DNA from: JACDCY01 sp964350145
Lineage (GTDB): Bacteria > Gemmatimonadota > Gemmatimonadetes > Gemmatimonadales > Gemmatimonadaceae
NCBI GenBank assembly: GCA_964350145.1
Contig: CAYGJL010000005.1
Location: 1-64,000 of the forward strand
Direction: 5' to 3'
Length of the DNA stretch: 64,000 nucleotides
A program made the position numbers and the translations under genes. The notes under the pieces are model-generated. The model made no database searches. It saw nothing but the letters and a program-made list of their open reading frames with translations, and was not told where the DNA came from. Of this stretch, positions 16,988 through 23,984 are shown piece after piece. The stretch's first letter is position 1. The number at the start of each line of letters is the position of its first letter.

Positions 16988-18121
16988 TCAGGGGACCACG
17001 AGAATCCCCACCGAGCCGCCAAATTCGTCGCGGATCGCCGTGAGTCCGGAAGGAACGATCCACGGTCCGCCGTCGATGCGAACGTTGACCTGGTGTACAC
17101 CGCTGCCGACCGGGAGGGTTATCGCCCACGTACCCGCGGGCTGTGCCTGAGCCAGCTGCACGGGAACCCAATCGGTGAAGTCGCCCATGATCTCGACGCC
17201 TCGCGCCGAGGGGGCGCGAAGGCTGATCGTCCGGTCGCCATTTGAGGGCGGCGAAACGGTGATCTCCCGCTGTCCAGCTTGTCCAGAGGCCGCGAAAATC
17301 TCGAAGGGCAGCGGCGGGACGGTCGGAATGATCCGCCTCGGCGCCACGCGCAGCCCCAGCGATACGTACCGGGCAGAGGGCAGGTCCTGACCGATGTCGG
17401 CGGGGTAGTTGCCTGCGGCAGCGGTAAAGCCGATGCTGGGCCGAAGCCACGCAGTGAGAAAGACGCTCGCCCACGAATCGGGCGATTCCTCATAACCAGT
17501 GAGCTTCGACCGGAATCCTCCAGTGGCGCCGATGTCCAAACGCACGCTGCCGAACCTGACGCTGCCTTCGGTGTCGGTGTAATCGGGGACTTCAGCGATG
17601 CGCACCGGCATTACGATGACCTGCGCGACGGCCGAGCCGAGCTGAGCCCATATACCGGCTTCTCCCTGCCTGATCGCGCGCGCTCCTATCGGGTCGATCA
17701 CTCTCCCCGCGCTCAGACCCACCCACGTCCCGGTGCGCGAGCTGCCCAAGTGCAGCCGCCCACCGCCCAACACGCGGGCGCTGCCCGTGTTCGAGCCGTA
17801 CGTCGTGCCGGAGCCGGCCGCGTGCAGCTCGCCCCGGAAAGCCAGGACGCTCGGAGTGAAAACGGAACCATCCGCTGCGCCGAATAGAGTCCAGCTCGAC
17901 TGCGCCGTGGTGGATCCCGCGAGCAGCCCGGAGAAGCTCGTGTATCGAGTGAGAGCGGTGGCTCCGGCGCTCAGCGTTCCGGCGCTCACTTCGACCGTGT
18001 CGCCATACCGGACGCGCGCCCCGCCCGCTTCGAAGTAGATCGAGCTTTGCGCGGCTCCGGCCGAAGGCCAGCCGCAAAGCGCGAGGACGGTGCCCGCAAT
18101 CAGTTTTCGCAAGATGTTCAT
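16988..18121 (-). CDS. Predicted outer-membrane barrel with C-terminal glycogen-binding-like (CBM48/E-set) domain
   Basis: The 377-residue product has a signal peptide (NILRKLIAGTVLALCGWPSA, then GAAQ). Residues ~28-270 are alternating beta strands with short turns, typical of an outer membrane barrel, though no family name is certain. Residues ~300-377 match an AMPK-beta/isoamylase-type early-set domain: RGVEIMGDFTDW, GTWAITLPVGSGVHQVNVRI, DGGPWIVPSG. The same domain type sits on the membrane protein three genes upstream. A carbohydrate ligand is inference. It begins 12 nt after the stop of paralogue A. Confidence 0.72.
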   Translation of the reverse strand: MNILRKLIAGTVLALCGWPSAGAAQSSIYFEAGGARVRYGDTVEVSAGTLSAGATALTRYTSFSGLLAGSTTAQSSWTLFGAADGSVFTPSVLAFRGELHAAGSGTTYGSNTGSARVLGGGRLHLGSSRTGTWVGLSAGRVIDPIGARAIRQGEAGIWAQLGSAVAQVIVMPVRIAEVPDYTDTEGSVRFGSVRLDIGATGGFRSKLTGYEESPDSWASVFLTAWLRPSIGFTAAAGNYPADIGQDLPSARYVSLGLRVAPRRIIPTVPPLPFEIFAASGQAGQREITVSPPSNGDRTISLRAPSARGVEIMGDFTDWVPVQLAQAQPAGTWAITLPVGSGVHQVNVRIDGGPWIVPSGLTAIRDEFGGSVGILVVP

Positions 18122-18133
18122 GTCTGGAGTGAG

Positions 18134-18826
18134 TTATGGACGCCCCGGAGGTACCTGGCCGGCTGGACGGCGGGTTCCACCGCGAGGCGCGGCTTCGGGC
18201 CGCCCCGGCACCGTTACTGGACGCGCGCCGGCTGCTCCGGGCGCTCCTGAGCGCACTCTCGCCGCCACCGCCGGCGGAGCGCCCGCGGCTATGTCGCGAC
18301 CGACCTGGTTGCTGAACGCCAGCAGATCGACGTCGGGGACTCCCTGTCTCATGAGCGCGAGTACCGCGTTGACGGCTGCCTGCACCGGTACGCCTCGCGC
18401 GACGAGATCCGCCAGAGTGGCCAACGCGACCGTCACCGATTGATCGCCCCGCAGGGTCCGAACGAGAGCCATGGTTTCGCCCGGAACACCGGCGTGCAGC
18501 GCACTCGCGCCCGCCACGAGCTCCGCTTCGGTGGAGCGCGGACCGAGCAGGCTGCGAGCCGTCGCAAGCTCACCCAGAAGCTCTTGCACCGCGCCCAGCA
18601 CCCGCTCCGACGGCGCGCGCTTCGCCGCGCCCTGCAGCGCCTTCTGCACAAGCGGCTCGGTGGGGAGCGCCTGCGCGCGCGCGGAGTCGACGACGCGCAT
18701 GACCGCGGCCGCTGTGCGCGTGTCGAGTCGCGCCGAGAGCCGCGCGTCCTGCGCCGACGCTGCGAACGCCGCAAGCGCGGTCAACACTACGGCGATGCTG
18801 AAACTGCGCAACAGCATGCGGCTCAC
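18134..18826 (-). CDS. Secreted paralogue A of the sigma/CBM48 operon
   Basis: The 230-residue protein has a signal peptide (RSFSIAVVLTALAAFAASAQ). Helical residues ~25-175 include VDSARAQALPTEPLVQKALQ, AGASALHAGVPGETMALVRT and LADLVARGVPVQAAVNAVLA. A Gly/Pro/Arg-rich tail follows. It resembles the product of 16195-16911 in order and motifs, so the two look like an old duplication flanking the barrel gene. Its start overlaps the stop of the CBM48 membrane protein as ATGA, implying coupled translation. Function is not known. Confidence 0.65.
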   Translation of the reverse strand: MSRMLLRSFSIAVVLTALAAFAASAQDARLSARLDTRTAAAVMRVVDSARAQALPTEPLVQKALQGAAKRAPSERVLGAVQELLGELATARSLLGPRSTEAELVAGASALHAGVPGETMALVRTLRGDQSVTVALATLADLVARGVPVQAAVNAVLALMRQGVPDVDLLAFSNQVGRDIAAGAPPAVAARVRSGAPGAAGARPVTVPGRPEAAPRGGTRRPAGQVPPGRP

Positions 18827-19398
18827 GTCGCGCTCTCGCCGACGGTGATCACCGAGTTTGGCATGCCAAAGTCGTCCTCGATCGCAGTGGGCGCCGCGGG
18901 ATCAGGCGTCCACCGGTTTCCGTCCACCATGAACACGTATTGGTGTCTGCCCGCCGCGAGCGGCACCGTGATCGTCCATACGCCCGCGTCGGCCGCTTCG
19001 CGCAGCGGAGTCGCGTTCGGGTCCCAGTCGTTGAAATCGCCGACGACAGAAACGGTGCGGGCATCCGGCGCGACGAGCATGAACTGGACGAGCTTGATCG
19101 TGTCCACCGCGGCCGCGGGAGCGGCCGGCAGCGTCGCGGCCACCTGCGTCATCGCCGCGCGGTCGGAGCCGGCGCGATCCAGCGTGAGCACCGCAAGCGC
19201 GATCCCGGCGGCCGCCGCGAGTCCCGCCAGCGGCGAAAGACGCAGAACGCGCGGGCGCACGATCCACGCGAGCACGTTGGCGTCTTCACGCTTCCGGGCC
19301 GCGGCCATGACCCGCGCCTCGAACCCCGCGCTCATCTCGACCGGGTCGCGGAGCGGCCTGGCCACCTGCTCGAGGAATTCCTCGTCATCCTGCTTCAT
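18823..19398 (-). CDS. Single-pass membrane protein with periplasmic glycogen-binding-like domain; candidate anti-sigma factor
   Basis: The 191-residue product has a cytoplasmic N-terminus of ~50 residues (MKQDDEEFLEQVARPLRDPV), one membrane span at ~55-72 (LSPLAGLAAAAGIALAVLTL), then a domain at ~105-185 matching AMPK-beta/CBM48: VSVVGDFNDWDPNATPL, GVWTITVPLAAGRHQYVFMV, DGNRWTPDP. The aromatic residues that stack on sugar in this family are present. It overlaps the ECF sigma gene by 14 nt, the usual arrangement for an anti-sigma factor, but no zinc-finger anti-sigma motif is seen. The regulatory role is inferred from position and topology. Confidence 0.75.
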   Translation of the reverse strand: MKQDDEEFLEQVARPLRDPVEMSAGFEARVMAAARKREDANVLAWIVRPRVLRLSPLAGLAAAAGIALAVLTLDRAGSDRAAMTQVAATLPAAPAAAVDTIKLVQFMLVAPDARTVSVVGDFNDWDPNATPLREAADAGVWTITVPLAAGRHQYVFMVDGNRWTPDPAAPTAIEDDFGMPNSVITVGESAT

Positions 19399-19954
19399 GT
19401 GGTACCTCCCCCATCAGTTCACGCAGATGGTCCGCCGTGCGCTTCACGCGCATCTTGAGTGCCGAAACTCCGACACCGGTGACCTCCGCAATCTCTTCGT
19501 AGCTCATTTCTTCCACGTACTTCATCAGGAACACCTCGCGCTGCGCCGGATCCAGCTTTTCGATCGCGATCTCGATCTCGGACACCTCGCCGCCGGCGGG
19601 AGCCCGAAAATCCACCGCCGCCCGCTCGAGCGCTCCTTCGTCGTGCACCACCAGCCGCAGCCGGTTGGCGCGCCTGCTCGCCGTCGTCCGGCATTGGTTC
19701 AGGAGAATCGAATGGAACCACGGCGCAAACGCGCTCTTCCTGTCCCGCTTGCCCAGCGCGCGGTAGACGCGCACGAACGCATCCTGCAAGGCTTCTTCCC
19801 CATCCTCACGGTTGCCAAGCATGCGCACCGCGAAGCGTGCGTATCGCGCGGTATAACGGGATACCAGGACCGCGAATGCGTCCGTGTCTCCCCCCAGCAC
19901 TGCTTCGACGATCTGTTCGTCAGTGAGGTCCGTCACAGGATATAGACTACTCAA
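19385..19954 (-). CDS. ECF-type RNA polymerase sigma factor
   Basis: The 189-residue sigma-70 family protein has region 2 at ~15-85 (DTDAFAVLVSRYTARYARFA, DGEEALQDAFVRVYRALGK) and region 4 at ~125-180 (LDPAQREVFLMKYVEEMSYE, EIAEVTGVGVSALKMRVKR). It heads a five-gene operon with the CBM48 membrane protein, two secreted paralogues and a barrel. The upstream gap with ridA contains palindrome copy 3. Self-transcription of the operon is likely by analogy with ECF systems, but no promoter motif was verified. Confidence 0.92.
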   Translation of the reverse strand: MSSLYPVTDLTDEQIVEAVLGGDTDAFAVLVSRYTARYARFAVRMLGNREDGEEALQDAFVRVYRALGKRDRKSAFAPWFHSILLNQCRTTASRRANRLRLVVHDEGALERAAVDFRAPAGGEVSEIEIAIEKLDPAQREVFLMKYVEEMSYEEIAEVTGVGVSALKMRVKRTADHLRELMGEVPHEAG

Positions 19955-19990
19955 TTAGGGGACAGCGTCACATCGCACGGATTGACGGGC

Positions 19991-20187
19991 GACTGCGGAC
20001 TGAGGACCTTTGCGGCCTCAGGACCAACTACAATCGACGATCTACGACTAATTGAGGACCGAGGAGTGCGGATGAGCGGAACCCGGGGCAAGCGAGACGC
20101 CTCTCTCTGCGATCATTAGTCCTCGATTAATCGTCGATCCGCGATTGTAGTTGGTCCTGAGGCCGCAAAGGTCCTCAGTCCGCAGTC
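19991..20187. repeat. Long palindromic element, copy 3 of the GCGGCCTCAGGAC family
   Basis: Outer arms of 46 nt (19991-20036 and 20142-20187) are perfectly complementary, running through GACTGCGGACTGAGGACC, TTTGCGGCCTCAGGACC and AACTACAATCG. Inner ATCG(T)CG and GAGGAC units extend the stem imperfectly. It occupies the divergent gap between the ECF sigma gene and ridA. Confidence 0.88.
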
Positions 20188-20223
20188 GAAAGCAGCATAC
20201 CCTCAATCCTCCCGGAGGCCATT

Positions 20224-20616
20224 CTGACGCGAGTAAACATCTCGACCGACAGCATGTGGGAGCCGGTAGTGGGGTATTCACGGGTCGTCCGCGTGGGCTC
20301 GCACATCTACGTGTCGGGTACGACGGCCACGGGCGACGACGGCAAGCTCGTGGGAAAGGGCGACCCACACGCCCAGGCCGTCCAGACGCTGACCAACATC
20401 GAGACTGCGCTGCACCACGCCGGCGCTCGGCTGAACGACGTCGTGCGAACGCGGATCTACGTGACCGACATCAACCAGTGGGAGGAGATCGGCCGGGCGC
20501 ACTGCGCCTTCTTCGGCGAGATCCGCCCGGCCACGAGCATGGTGCAGGTGGCGCGACTGATCGATCCGGACATGCTGGTCGAGATCGAGGCAGAGGGGCT
20601 CATTGAGAAGACGTGA
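20224..20616 (+). CDS. ridA: RidA/YjgF family enamine/imine deaminase
   Basis: RidA proteins hydrolyse reactive enamines released by PLP enzymes. Motifs are VGYSRVVRVGSHIYVSGTTA, VVRTRIYVTDINQWEEIG and PATSMVQVARLIDPDMLVEI with the terminal glutamate. The first ATG (20254) has no Shine-Dalgarno sequence and would cut off residues that homologues have (TRVNISTDS before MWEPVVGYSR). GGAGG at 20214-20218 sits 5 nt before an in-frame CTG at 20224, which I take as the start (130 aa). The start codon is inference; the identity is secure. Confidence 0.88.
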   Translation: MTRVNISTDSMWEPVVGYSRVVRVGSHIYVSGTTATGDDGKLVGKGDPHAQAVQTLTNIETALHHAGARLNDVVRTRIYVTDINQWEEIGRAHCAFFGEIRPATSMVQVARLIDPDMLVEIEAEGLIEKT

Positions 20617-20641
20617 TTAGTGATTAATGACTAGTAACGAC
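20617..20641. repeat. Short TGATTAG/TGACTAG heptamer tract
   Basis: Imperfect 7-nt units (TGATTAG, TGATTAA, TGACTAG, TAACGA) fill the gap between convergent ridA and the outer membrane protein gene. The vocabulary matches the elements at 55268-55370 and 60436-60525. Confidence 0.55.
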
Positions 20642-20646
20642 CTGGC

Positions 20647-21432
20647 TCAGAACCCGTGCTCGAAGCTTAGGTATAACAGCAGACCAGACACACGCATCCC
20701 GTCGCGCGCGTCGAGGGTCAGGCCGGCGCCCGGAACGAGTTGCGCGCCGGAGCGGAGGTTGATCGCGCCGCGGATGCCCGGCACTAGCGTGAGCGACGTT
20801 TCCGACGCCCGCATCCCGCCGTCGGCCGGAGATTCCGCTCGCGACCAGACCGATTCGGCCAGCACGTTCAGCATTGGATGCAGCAGCCACACCAGGCTGG
20901 CTCCGACGAACAGCTCGCTAGCCGCCCGACGCGTTCCGTCCTCTGCGCGCGCGGAGGGAATCACCGACCCGCCCACGTTCCAGTGTGCCGCGAGGGCGTG
21001 GCCGATCTCCATCGAGACGGGCAGGTTGAGCTCGACGCCCGCTCCCCCCGCGCCCATCCCGCGCTCCGCGCTGCCCGTGGGAAGCAGCGCGCTGATCCGG
21101 ACGACGGATTCGCTCCGAGCTCGGGCCAGCCACCGGTACCTGTAGTTCAGCGCTACGTCGCCGATTCCGGAGCGGCCGGCGGCGTTCACGAGCGGGATCG
21201 AGTAGCTCAACTGGTGGTCCTGACTCACGAACGGCCACTCCTGCGTGAATCCCAGCTCCCAATCCCGCGTCGCACGGTCGCGCGCGAACAGCAGGACGTG
21301 TTGCACGACGCGCGGCTCCTGGTTGTATGCCTCTTCGATGAGGAAGCTGTTGTCGCGGATGGGCGGCGGATCCTGCGAGTCCGCGGCGGAGGGCAGGATC
21401 ATGAGGCTCACGAGCAGCGGCAGGAGTCGCAT
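20647..21432 (-). CDS. Outer-membrane beta-barrel protein of the multicopper oxidase-ZIP operon
   Basis: The 261-residue exported protein has a signal peptide (MRLLPLLVSLMILPSAADSQ). Amphipathic strands run throughout and the chain ends FEHGF, a terminal aromatic as in outer membrane proteins. LSYSIPLVNAAGRSGIGDVA and RISALLPTGSAERG resemble the transporter-like barrels related to MetA-pathway phenol-degradation proteins. It touches the ZIP gene stop (start and stop share base 21432) and is third in an oxidase-ZIP-barrel operon. A metal or small-molecule export role is inference. Confidence 0.72.
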   Translation of the reverse strand: MRLLPLLVSLMILPSAADSQDPPPIRDNSFLIEEAYNQEPRVVQHVLLFARDRATRDWELGFTQEWPFVSQDHQLSYSIPLVNAAGRSGIGDVALNYRYRWLARARSESVVRISALLPTGSAERGMGAGGAGVELNLPVSMEIGHALAAHWNVGGSVIPSARAEDGTRRAASELFVGASLVWLLHPMLNVLAESVWSRAESPADGGMRASETSLTLVPGIRGAINLRSGAQLVPGAGLTLDARDGMRVSGLLLYLSFEHGF

Positions 21433-22619
21433 CAGGCGGTTACCAGAAGTCCGGTGAGGTACATGATCAGCATGCCGGCGAGAAAGCCTGCGGCGTTGAG
21501 CGGAGAGGCGATGCTACCCTTCCCGCTCCCCTGGAAGAGGCCCGCAAGCGCGATCAGCACCTGCACTATCGCGCCGGCGCCGATCGCAAAGAACAGCGCG
21601 GTCCACCCGGGGCTGTAGGTGAATCCGCCGATCCATGCTCCGATTATGGTGGGAACGCCCGCGAGCAAACCGAGCACCGCCAGCAGGCCGAGCGTCACCT
21701 TGCTCTTTGCCAGCGGCGCGAGAATGGCGAGTCCTTCCGTGGTGTTGTGCAGCAGGAACCCGATCACGAGGAAGCTGCCGAGCGCGATCTCTCCGCTCGC
21801 GTACGCCGCCCCGATCGCGAGGCCCTCGCCGAGGTTGTGCAGTCCGATCGCGAGTGCGACGAGCAGCGCGACGTACACGGGCGAAGCCGCGCCACCGGAC
21901 CCCCGCCGGCGGCCGATTGCGGCCAACACCAGCGGCGTGCCGACGAACCCCAGAAGAACGAGGCCGAGCCCCTGAAACGCGGTGGGAACCAGCGCCGAAA
22001 GCTCGACGGCCTCGGCCAGCGCGTCCACGCCGAGGAACAGGAGCAGGCCGGCGGTCAGACTCAGCAGAGACTCGATCCATCTGCGCGAGAGATTCCGGAG
22101 GAACGGGAACCAGAGCAACCCGATGAACACCGGCACCACTCCGGCATACAGCCCAAGCAGCGCGAAGGTGGTGAGGTAGCGCGCGTCGGGCGCGGGAGTG
22201 CGAACCGCGACCGCGACCTCCTTGTCGAACGTGAGTCCGGTGCTCGTCACCAGCCGCACGACGACCGGCTCACCTTCCACCCACGGATACGGAATGGTGA
22301 TCTCGCGTGACTCCAGCCGGCCGATCGTCCGCGACCCATCTACGGTGTGCACCCACGACGCGTCATCCACGAGCACCTGCGCGACCGTGACGGGCGCCGG
22401 TCCCCCGTTCACCGCGTGTACCCGGAGCACTCCGCGATCCGGCAGCGTCACCCGCGTGATCGTGAGCTCCTCCACCGGAGGGAACGACCCGGTGAAAACC
22501 CCGGCGGGGCCGAAGCGCAGGAAAAGCAGAAGGAAGACGCCCAGCGCCACGAGCGGCAGCAGTGCGGCGAGCCATGTGCGCGTACGGTCGCGCCCGGAGA
22601 CACCCGCGGCGTCAGCCAA
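21432..22619 (-). CDS. ZIP-family metal transporter with N-terminal periplasmic domain
   Basis: The 395-residue inner membrane protein has an N-terminal anchor (~17-35), a soluble beta-rich domain of ~110 residues (EELTITRVTLPDRGVLRVHA), then eight predicted helices. The ZIP metal-site motifs are present: GLHNLGEGLAIGAAYASGEI in helix IV and LHNTTEGLAI in helix V. ZIP proteins move Zn, Mn or Fe. The extra N-terminal domain is not part of minimal ZIP proteins. It overlaps the multicopper oxidase gene by 8 nt and the barrel gene by 1 nt. Direction and metal cannot be read from sequence. Confidence 0.88.
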   Translation of the reverse strand: MADAAGVSGRDRTRTWLAALLPLVALGVFLLLFLRFGPAGVFTGSFPPVEELTITRVTLPDRGVLRVHAVNGGPAPVTVAQVLVDDASWVHTVDGSRTIGRLESREITIPYPWVEGEPVVVRLVTSTGLTFDKEVAVAVRTPAPDARYLTTFALLGLYAGVVPVFIGLLWFPFLRNLSRRWIESLLSLTAGLLLFLGVDALAEAVELSALVPTAFQGLGLVLLGFVGTPLVLAAIGRRRGSGGAASPVYVALLVALAIGLHNLGEGLAIGAAYASGEIALGSFLVIGFLLHNTTEGLAILAPLAKSKVTLGLLAVLGLLAGVPTIIGAWIGGFTYSPGWTALFFAIGAGAIVQVLIALAGLFQGSGKGSIASPLNAAGFLAGMLIMYLTGLLVTA

Positions 22620-23679
22620 CGGCCGGCCCCCGCACCACGAACATCCCGGTCCATCCCAACTCGGCGAATTCGCTCTGATGAGCGTGGAAGAGAAACGGAC
22701 CCTCGTGGTCGTAGCTGAACTCGAGGATCGCCCGCTCGCCCTGGCACAGCATCACGTTGTCAGTGAATTCGTGGTGCGTGAGATTCGTGCCGGTCCGATA
22801 CAGCCGGTAGAAGTTGCCGTGAAGGTGAAAGGAATTGATCGGGTCGAACTCGGTGAGGTTCACCACATAGGCGCGAACCGGCTCGCCCAACCCCAGCTCG
22901 ATCGGGTGCTTCTGATAGTGAAACGCGACGGAGTTGACCGCGTAGACCTCGTTCTCTCCGTCGAAGTTCGTGTCGAAGGCGTTCATCACCATCACCAGCT
23001 CGCGGGCCGGCGGGCGCCCTTCCTTGGGATCGATGATGAATGCGCCGTACAGTCCCTTGTGCATGTGCCGCTTGAGCGGAACGGTGTGGCAGTGGTACAG
23101 GTGCAGCCCGAACGGAGCGGCGTCGAACTCGTACGTGTAGCTTCGCCCGGGCGCCACGACCTCGAACGCGCCGTCCATGTTCGCCGGGTGAAAGCCGTGG
23201 AAGTGGATCGTATGGGGATGCGTCCCGGAATTGGTGAAATGGACGCGGAGACGGTCTCCCTCTGTGCAGCGGATCGTCGGCCCGGGAACCTGGCCGTTGT
23301 AGCCCCACGCCGGGAAGAAAACTCCGGGCGCGACCTCCAGCTCGAATTCCGTGGCCTCGAAGTCGTATTCCCGCAGCGTCTGGCCGGACGGAAGAGTGGA
23401 CACGCGGCCGTAGTCGAAGTGCGTGAGGAAAGCCGTCGGATCGAACGAATCCCCCCGCAGCTCTCCCACCGCCATCATGTCGTGATGGGAGCCGTGCCCG
23501 GGGGCCAGCCCGCCTTTCAACGTGTCGCCGGCGGCCGACGGGCCCCCGCGCTGGACGCACGCGGTTCCCGCCGCAGCCAGTCCGACGGTGCCCAGCGCCC
23601 CCCACTTCACGGCCTGCCGCCGGCTCATGGCCGGCCCGACGGGCTCGGTCTCTTTCACTCGATCGTCCAGATCCGACAT
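22612..23679 (-). CDS. Two-domain multicopper oxidase
   Basis: Exported copper oxidase, 355 residues. The leader MSRRQAVKWGALGTVGLAAA has the RR of a Tat signal, preceded by an 18-residue N-region, with Cys after GT as a possible lipidation site. All copper-binding blocks are visible: HTIHFHGFHP, HLYHCHTVPLKRHM, NSFHLHGNFYRLY and FLFHAHQSEFAELGWTGM (type 1 Met). The length fits a two-domain oxidase rather than a three-domain laccase. First gene of an oxidase-ZIP-barrel operon; oxidation of Mn(II), Fe(II) or Cu(I) are the plausible roles. A DtxR-like operator overlaps its promoter. Confidence 0.92.
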   Translation of the reverse strand: MSDLDDRVKETEPVGPAMSRRQAVKWGALGTVGLAAAGTACVQRGGPSAAGDTLKGGLAPGHGSHHDMMAVGELRGDSFDPTAFLTHFDYGRVSTLPSGQTLREYDFEATEFELEVAPGVFFPAWGYNGQVPGPTIRCTEGDRLRVHFTNSGTHPHTIHFHGFHPANMDGAFEVVAPGRSYTYEFDAAPFGLHLYHCHTVPLKRHMHKGLYGAFIIDPKEGRPPARELVMVMNAFDTNFDGENEVYAVNSVAFHYQKHPIELGLGEPVRAYVVNLTEFDPINSFHLHGNFYRLYRTGTNLTHHEFTDNVMLCQGERAILEFSYDHEGPFLFHAHQSEFAELGWTGMFVVRGPAVG

Positions 23680-23688
23680 AATCCCTGC

Positions 23689-23732
23689 TTTAGTGTATCC
23701 TAAATAATATTTTAGCGCGGCGGAATGCGCAA
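23689..23732 (-). promoter_or_regulatory. Promoter with DtxR/MntR-like operator for the oxidase-ZIP operon
   Basis: On the minus strand, TTGCGC (23732-23727) and TATTAT (23709-23704) stand 17 nt apart, a sigma-70-like pair in an AT-rich island. Immediately downstream, TTTAGGATACACTAAA (23704-23689) is an inverted repeat with one mismatch, and resembles the TTAGG...CCTAA half-sites bound by DtxR/MntR-type metalloregulators. Position between -10 and ATG 23679 would allow repression. AGGG near the ATG is a weak SD. The factor itself is not in the window. Confidence 0.55.
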
Positions 23733-23799
23733 TGAGGCCCCTAAGTACCTATCTCGAAAATGGCATAGCCCGTGCGACTCTACCGGGCATGCCCGGCGA

Positions 23800-23950
23800 C
23801 TCCGTATCCGACCGGCGCAGGACGGGCTGATGCAGATCATGCCGTTCCACAGCGGCAAGTACGGCTGCGAGTCGCGGGACCTATCCGAACAAGGTCCTCA
23901 GGTACTCGCGAACCGCCGCCAGCCAGATGGTCGCGGAACTCACGGAGTAG
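23800..23950 (+). pseudogene. Remnant of an SLT-type lytic transglycosylase
   Basis: One frame encodes GLMQIMPFHSGKYGCESRDL (from about 23824), the LMQ(I/V)MP active-site block of soluble lytic transglycosylases with its GC-S-DL continuation. From 23882 the next frame reads YPNKVLRYSRTAASQMVAEL and stops at TAG 23950, which looks like the usual C-terminal end of such a protein. The intervening ~50 residues are missing and the frame changes, so this is a decayed fragment with an internal deletion. The upstream catalytic glutamate region is not found. Confidence 0.6.
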
Positions 23951-23984
23951 CCAGCAGCTAGCTGCTAGCTGCTAGCTGCTGGCT
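23949..23984. repeat. AGCTGCT heptamer palindrome at the 3' end of the MATE gene
   Basis: AGCCAGCAGCTAGC and its complement close a 36-nt palindrome filled with AGCTGCT units. It overlaps the last codons of the MATE gene (encoding SQQLAASS) and the stop of the transglycosylase remnant. Confidence 0.75.

Noticed and set aside
19991..20187. Insertion sequence or transposon
   Set aside because: No transposase frame lies within or near any palindrome copy; only a non-autonomous element could be argued.
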